DNA from: an uncultured Acetatifactor sp.
GTDB lineage: Bacteria; Bacillota; Clostridia; Lachnospirales; Lachnospiraceae
Reading direction: 5' to 3'
DNA: 63,354 nt
NCBI GenBank assembly: GCA_944383825.1
Contig: CALWRA010000015.1
Span: 1-63,354 of the forward strand
Position 1 is the stretch's first letter, and each line of letters opens with the position of its first letter. The translations under genes were made by a program, and so were the position numbers. Shown here piece by piece: positions 58,992 through 63,354 of this stretch. The notes under the pieces were generated by a model that saw nothing but the letters and a program-made list of their open reading frames with translations, had not been told where the DNA came from and did no database searches.

Positions 58992-60878
58992 ATGAAAGCT
59001 TTGACGGAAAAACTGGAGCGTTTTCTGGAATGGGGAGGCACCGTAAAGGAAGTGATTTTTTTGGTTATTTCAGGGATTTCTCTTCTGATTAGTATTTTTG
59101 ATCTGCTTCCCCTGCCCTTTGACGCGGCATGGATCGCCATTGTATTGTGCGGTATTCCTATCGTTCTGGAAGCCTTTATCGGACTGGTCACAGCCTTTGA
59201 CATTAAGGCGGATGTGCTGGTATCTCTGGCGCTTATTGCATCAGTGTGCATCGGAGAGGACTTTGCTGCCGGAGAGGTCGCGTTTATTATGCAGCTTGGA
59301 GCTCTTTTGGAGGATTTGACAGTGGCGAAGGCAAGGGCCGGAATTGAGAGGCTGGTGAATCTGACGCCTCAAACCGCAAGAATTATATCAGATGGCAGAG
59401 AAAGCATGGTTCCGGCAGCACGGGTAAGGGTGAAGGACATTGTGAGAGTCCTGCCGGGTGAAACAATTCCTGTGGATGGCGTTATTATATCTGGGCAGAC
59501 CTCGGTGAATCAGGCTGTAATGACAGGAGAATCCCTTCCTGTGGATAAAAGCGCCGGTGATGAGGTTTACAGCGGTACAGTTAATCAATTCGGCGCTTTT
59601 GAGATGGAAGCGGTGAAGGTGGGAGAGGACAGCTCCATACAAAGGATGATCAGGCTGGTGCAGTCCGCTGATGCGGGGAAGGCGAAAATTGTAGGCATTG
59701 CAGACCGCTGGGCTACATGGATTGTAGTGGCTGCGCTGACGGCCGCTGGGCTTACGTGGATTGCGACCGGACAGCCCATACGGGCGGTCACAATTTTGGT
59801 GGTGTTCTGTCCCTGCGCTCTTGTGCTGGCAACGCCGACTGCTATTATGGCAGCCATTGGAAATGCCACGAAGCATGGTTTTCTGGTGCGGGAGGGAGAT
59901 GCTTTGGAGCGGTTGTCCGCTGTAAGCAAGATTACCTTTGATAAGACGGGAACACTCACCTGCGGAGTTCCTCGGGTAACGGCGGTAAAGAGCTTTCTTA
60001 ACTCTTGTACGGAAAAAGAGCTGTACGCTTTGTGTGCCTGTGCTGAACAGATGTCGGAGCATCCTTTGGGAAAAGCCGTGGTGCGGTGTTTTGAGGAGAC
60101 ATATGGCGATAAAAAAGAGCTTCTGCGGACAGAGCAGTTTTGCATGGTACCGGGCAGGGGGGTGCGCTGTATGCTGGAGGGGAAGGAGTTTCTTGCGGGA
60201 AGCAGGGAGCTCCTTGAAGAGTTCGGAATAACAATAGAGTCCGGACATGAGCAGGAGATACGTTTTCATTTGGAGCAGGGCAGCACCGTGATTCTCACGG
60301 CTATAGACAAAACCGCCGCCGGATATCTTGTGCTCTCCGATACGGTGCGCAGAGAAAGCAGGGATACGGTAAAAAGATTAAAGGAGCTTAAAGTGCAACC
60401 GGTGCTTTTGACAGGTGACAATGAGAATACTGCCAGAATCATTGCGGAAAAGCTCGGGATAGAAGAGGTTTATGCAGGCTGTTTGCCGGAGGATAAACTT
60501 GCGGTGATAGAGTCCGGTCAGAAAAACAAAGAGGCGGTATGCATGGTCGGTGATGGCATTAACGATGCACCGGCATTAAAGAGGGCGGATGTGGGAATTG
60601 CCATGGGAGGCGTGGGAAGCGATATTGCGGTGGATGCGGCGGACATTGTTCTGGTGGATGACGAGGTGAAGGAACTTCCCCATCTTCTGGAGCTTTCCAA
60701 AAGGATGATGATGACCATAAAGTGTAATCTGAGTTTCTCCATGGGTCTGAACTTTTTGGCAATTGCACTGGCAGTAACGGGTATTTTAAATCCTGTGGTG
60801 GGGGCTTTGGTACATAATGCCGGATCGGTGCTTGTAATTATCAACTCCGCTCTTTTGCTGAAATGGAGGAAAGGCTGA
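58992..60878 (+). CDS. P1B-type heavy-metal-transporting ATPase
   Basis: About 628 residues, no N-terminal metal-binding domain. The actuator motif is MTGESLPVDK, the membrane metal site VVFCPCALVLATPTA (CPC), the phosphorylation site TFDKTGTLTCG, the HP motif EHPLGKAVV, the hinge MVGDGINDAPALKRADVGIA, and the last helix LVHNAGSVLVIINSALLL. It exports a soft metal from the cytosol. CPC allows Cu(I), Zn or Cd; the last-helix HNxGS pattern is not the standard copper signature, but the CsoR-type operators and CsoR with Cys-His-Cys ligands favour Cu(I). The ATG at 58992 follows GGGAGG. Confidence 0.93.
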   Translation: MKALTEKLERFLEWGGTVKEVIFLVISGISLLISIFDLLPLPFDAAWIAIVLCGIPIVLEAFIGLVTAFDIKADVLVSLALIASVCIGEDFAAGEVAFIMQLGALLEDLTVAKARAGIERLVNLTPQTARIISDGRESMVPAARVRVKDIVRVLPGETIPVDGVIISGQTSVNQAVMTGESLPVDKSAGDEVYSGTVNQFGAFEMEAVKVGEDSSIQRMIRLVQSADAGKAKIVGIADRWATWIVVAALTAAGLTWIATGQPIRAVTILVVFCPCALVLATPTAIMAAIGNATKHGFLVREGDALERLSAVSKITFDKTGTLTCGVPRVTAVKSFLNSCTEKELYALCACAEQMSEHPLGKAVVRCFEETYGDKKELLRTEQFCMVPGRGVRCMLEGKEFLAGSRELLEEFGITIESGHEQEIRFHLEQGSTVILTAIDKTAAGYLVLSDTVRRESRDTVKRLKELKVQPVLLTGDNENTARIIAEKLGIEEVYAGCLPEDKLAVIESGQKNKEAVCMVGDGINDAPALKRADVGIAMGGVGSDIAVDAADIVLVDDEVKELPHLLELSKRMMMTIKCNLSFSMGLNFLAIALAVTGILNPVVGALVHNAGSVLVIINSALLLKWRKG

Positions 60879-60984
60879 AATAAGGGATATGGCTAAAAGA
60901 AAGCCCGGTATTTTTCAAAAATCTGGTTCGGCGCATCGATACAGTAAGGGATCAATACGGTTAATGACCGTGTGTGAAACTAAA

Positions 60985-61886
60985 TCTTTCACTGGACTGG
61001 GTAAGAATGATGGCATTGATTCCCTTATCGTCGTCGATTATGCCCGTGCCGGCCTTATTGAAATCGAGCCTTGGCGCGGTGCCCAGTATCTGGCCCTGCA
61101 GCGTCTTACAAGATAGCGCAGGCACATCAGTGAAGCCATTGCCAGGGAAAAGAATTATGTCCTGAATAACATTTTCCTGAAATTCAGTGAGTTTGCTCTC
61201 CTCAGCGGTGAGGAAAGCACGGTCTCCAATAAATTCAGCGCTACTGCCGAAGCAATTCTGACCGAGTATAAAACTACTGAGAATATTGCCAATGCTCCTT
61301 TAGAAGAATTAATTGACTTTATCTCTGCTTCCGGCCAGGGCAGATTTTCTGACCCGGACCAGGTTGCCGGCCAGCTTCAAAAAGCGGCCTATAACTCTTA
61401 CCGCTTGGATAAAGCATTGTATGAACCGATCAGAACAGAAAGCTCTTGGTAAAGCCATCTCTGCAACGGTCGCAGGCTTAAATCCTACGGAGTATCAGAT
61501 CCTGAAATCCATTCCGGGGATCGGGCCTGTTTATGCTGCCGGAATCCTTGCTGAAATAGGTTCCGTACGTTGCTTTAACAGCAACAATGCCCTTGCAAAA
61601 TACAGCGGCATCATCTGGAGAGACAACCAGTCTGGTGAGTTTGATTCTGAGGACATACCGATGATGAAAGCCAGGAACCGGTACCTGAGATATTACCTGA
61701 TTCAGGCTGCTGGCAGTGTTGCTACATACTGTCCGGAATATACGGATTACTACAACAAGAAATTTGCTGAAGTTCCCAAGCATAGGCACAAGCGTGCACT
61801 CGCGTTGACCGCCCGTAAATTAATACGTCTGATTTTTGGTCTGCTGGACAAGAATCAACTCTACTCTCCTTTTTTTAATCCTTTCT
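60985..61886 (+). pseudogene. IS110-family transposase remnant
   Basis: Frames in sequence: KNDGIDSLIVVDYARAGLIE and WRGAQYLALQRLTR (ending in TAG), then EAIAREKNYVLNNIFLKFSE and GRFSDPDQVAGQLQKAAYNS, a stop at about 61450, then GKAISATVAGLNPTEYQILK and SIPGIGPVYAAGILAEIGSV with the Transposase_20 domain to KLIRLIFGLLDKNQLY. The N-terminal DEDD part is missing and there are two or more frame breaks. The stretch from here to 62064 continues open but is not recognisable. Confidence 0.85.
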
Positions 61887-62064
61887 TGACAGATCGCCAA
61901 GTTGCTTTTGTCAAACAACGCCTTGGGGCTTATGTTCATAAGAAGCAGAGCTGCTTACAGTTTTATTATACCGACGGCAGTCCTGCAAATCAACGAGGGC
62001 TTCGGTTTCTTTGTGGAGCAGGCGGGCCGCTTTACAGATGGGGTAATTCAGGAAAATCCGCCCA

Positions 62065-62105
62065 GAAAACTCCCTATTTCCACGCTCTCGGAATTGTGGT
62101 AAAAT
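62065..62105 (+). repeat. 41-base repeat, copy 2
   Basis: Direct repeat of 57739-57779 with four mismatches. In this copy the frame ends KLPISTLSELW and a stop. Confidence 0.8.
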
Positions 62106-62200
62106 ATCACTGCATAAAGGAAAGGAGGCGGGGCAGACACGCCTCTCCGAGTCTGCGTTAGGCAGTTGTGAAAAGGATGATTTCAAGAAAATAAGTCGCT

Positions 62201-62452
62201 ATGCACTATCAAGCTGACGGAACTGTATCACTGAAGGGAAAGAAAAAACAAAGAATTTTTAATGGAAATGGGCTTTATGAATTATTTTATAAGATTTTTG
62301 TTTTGATAGTTTCTTTGCTTGTCTATATGTGTTTACATGAGCTTGTGCATGGCATTACTATGATACGGGGCTGTCACCGCTGCCGCAGCGACAGCTGCAA
62401 CCGTAAACGGTGGCAAAAAAGGACGCACCTTGACAACAGAAAACGGAGATGA
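62201..62452 (+). pseudogene. Truncated DUF3267-like zincin
   Basis: The first ~55 codons read KIFVLIVSLLVYMCLHELVH, with the HELVHG zinc-binding motif in a membrane helix, as in DUF3267 putative metalloproteases. After HGITMI the frame enters unrelated sequence (the leader of the relaxase region), so the rest of the protein is lost. Confidence 0.65.
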
Positions 62453-62455
62453 TGT

Positions 62456-62970
62456 ATGCCGAGACATAGTTTTATCCAGATGTCGAAGCTGCCCAATGTC
62501 AAAGGGCGAATATCGTATATCACGAGCCATGCAAGGCAGGAAAATCTCTATGCCACCTACAGCACCTTTTGGGGCAACCTTGCAAGGGAAAGCCAACAGG
62601 AGTTTCAGCGCAGCGGCACAGAGGGCAAATGTATCGAAGCAAGGGAACTGATTATCGCCTTGCCCGAAGTCTATACGCAATACGAGCCGTAGCAGGTACT
62701 CACGGACTTTACAGAGGAGTTCCGCAGGCGGTACGGTGTGGAGTGCGTGTCCGCACCAAAAAGGAAATCACGGGGGAGGACGGGCAGATACGGAAAGGCT
62801 GTACCGTGATCCTGAGCAGCATTTAAAGGTATTTGATAAAAACAGCGTCTATCTGCCAACCAAGAAAATCGGCAAGAACAATCCCAAAGAGGACGAAATC
62901 AAAGCCGACAATGCCGCAAGGCGGAGGGCAAGCAAAGGAACCAGCCGAGACAGAGGAAGAAATCCTTTGA
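62456..62970 (+). pseudogene. MobA/MobL-type relaxase, heavily deleted
   Basis: The start MPRHSFIQMSKLPNVKGRIS and SGTEGKCIEARELIIALPEV is the typical opening of the relaxase of clostridial mobilisable elements. A nonsense TAG stands at 62690 where relatives have Gln. DFTEEFRRRYGVECVS continues, then a deletion removes the region that should hold the HxH metal motif; KKEITGEDGQIRKGCTV and DPEQHLKVFDKNSVYLPTKK follow in other frames, ending near ETEEEIL. It cannot nick DNA. Confidence 0.88.
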
Positions 62971-62990
62971 CAGAGACAGCGGATAGGCAC

Positions 62991-63026
62991 GAAAAACCGC
63001 CGCTATGGTATTACCCATGCGGCGGC
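62991..63026 (-). terminator. Terminator after the KTR gene
   Basis: CCGCCGCTATGG at 62997-63008 pairs with CCATGCGGCGG at 63015-63025. On the minus strand the stem is followed by TTTTTC. Confidence 0.8.
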
Positions 63027-63039
63027 ATACATAAAAATC

Positions 63040-63206
63040 CTATTTTTGTTCTGCAAGCGTGACTTTCATATCCTGAGCATTGATGATTGTTTCCTTTTTG
63101 CACTTCGGACAGTATAGAGGAAAGTTCTTAATTCTGTATCTTCCCGTATCATTGTCCGAGTTTTATTGCCGCAGACAGGGCAATATATCCATTCTGTTCT
63201 ATTCAA
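63040..63206 (-). pseudogene. Cysteine-rich KTR-domain protein, frameshifted
   Basis: From a TTG at 63206 (GGAGGA seven bases upstream) the frame reads WIYCPVCGNKTRTMIREDTE, then loses one base in an A-rich spot; the next frame reads NFPLYCPKCKKETIINAQDM to a TAG at 63040. The two CxxC pairs identify the cysteine-rich KTR family, a short zinc-ribbon-like cargo protein of Tn916-type and related elements. The single-base loss separates the two zinc knuckles. Confidence 0.82.
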
Positions 63207-63222
63207 ACCGTTGTCCTCCGAC

Positions 63223-63330
63223 CTATTTGGATTTTTGCTTGTTCAAAAGTATTGCACATATAATTACTGCCGCACAGAATACAAGAATTAAGTACCATAG
63301 ATTTTCAAGGCAAAAACCATTATCTAACAT
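63223..63330 (-). CDS. 35-residue single-helix membrane peptide
   Basis: ATG at 63330 to TAG at 63223. It encodes MLDNGFCLENLWYLILVFCA and continues with a hydrophobic helix and a basic tail (NKQKSK). GGGGAT lies about nine bases upstream. It is 17 bases before the KTR frame in the same direction and probably on the same transcript. No homologue is known to me by name. Confidence 0.45.
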   Translation of the reverse strand: MLDNGFCLENLWYLILVFCAAVIICAILLNKQKSK

Positions 63331-63354
63331 CAATCGGTATCCCCAAGAAGCGGG

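Noticed and set aside
62992..63050. Small regulatory RNA in the hairpin region after the relaxase
   Set aside because: A simple terminator for the minus-strand KTR transcript explains the stem and T-run.

Overview
This 63 kb window looks like a chromosome segment of a gut-type clostridium (Bacillota, most likely Lachnospiraceae). The basis is dense short operons with strong AGGAGG-type ribosome sites, TTGACA/TATAAT promoters, a CIRCE heat-shock operator, ATP-dependent PEP carboxykinase, CsoR and CymR-type regulators, many Clostridia-typical protein variants and debris of integrative conjugative elements. No rRNA, tRNA or CRISPR array was seen. The genus is inference.

Layout. 0-5 kb: a truncated DUF434/DUF5616-like gene, a YbhB-YoaK pair, a Crp/Fnr regulator and a decayed CoA-transferase / HMG-CoA-lyase-like locus beside an intact PrpF-family isomerase. 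5-10 kb: a small membrane protein, a ribbon-helix-helix-like protein, an AgrC/AgrA-like two-component pair without a peptide gene, and pckA. 10-15.4 kb: an alkylation/peroxide group (alkyltransferase-like protein, TIGR04076 protein, BCP peroxiredoxin, YaaA), then a polar amino-acid-type ABC transporter whose binding protein has its two halves in reversed order. 15.5-19 kb: an AlwI-type restriction-modification system with two adenine methylases and one nuclease. 19-23.3 kb: double Nudix protein, sugar O-acetyltransferase, thioredoxin, Crp/Fnr regulator, DnaJ-like chaperone. 23.3-24.6 kb: a decaying regulator/permease locus whose response regulator lacks its phosphoacceptor segment. 24.8-33 kb: lipoprotein/ECF sigma/anti-sigma, an integrase scrap, CIRCE-controlled twin Hsp20 genes, a two-component system followed by a repeat-bearing PepSY protein and a signal peptidase II homologue.

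33-42.8 kb: carbamate kinase, AroA, two nucleobase permeases, then a sulfur operon (cysK-metNIQ-rrf2) in which a CymR-like regulator probably controls cysteine synthase and methionine uptake. 42.8-52.9 kb: a tocopherol-cyclase-like protein, a LacI-type remnant, a class D beta-lactamase, a MATE pump, a broken GH2 gene beside an intact GH20 hexosaminidase, and ahpC with an AhpF-like reductase of rearranged domain order.

52.9-63.3 kb is a mobile-element graveyard: a deleted IS3-type element, a second IS3 scrap, an IS110 scrap, a mobilisation relaxase lacking its catalytic region, a frameshifted KTR protein, a frameshifted suppressor-of-fused protein and a broken XRE regulator. Functional-looking genes persist among them: csoR and, 3.7 kb away, a P1B-type metal ATPase whose promoter carries two CsoR-type operator copies, plus a membrane-anchored serine hydrolase. 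The most unusual observation is the apparently natural circular permutation of the ABC substrate-binding protein at 12.7-13.5 kb.
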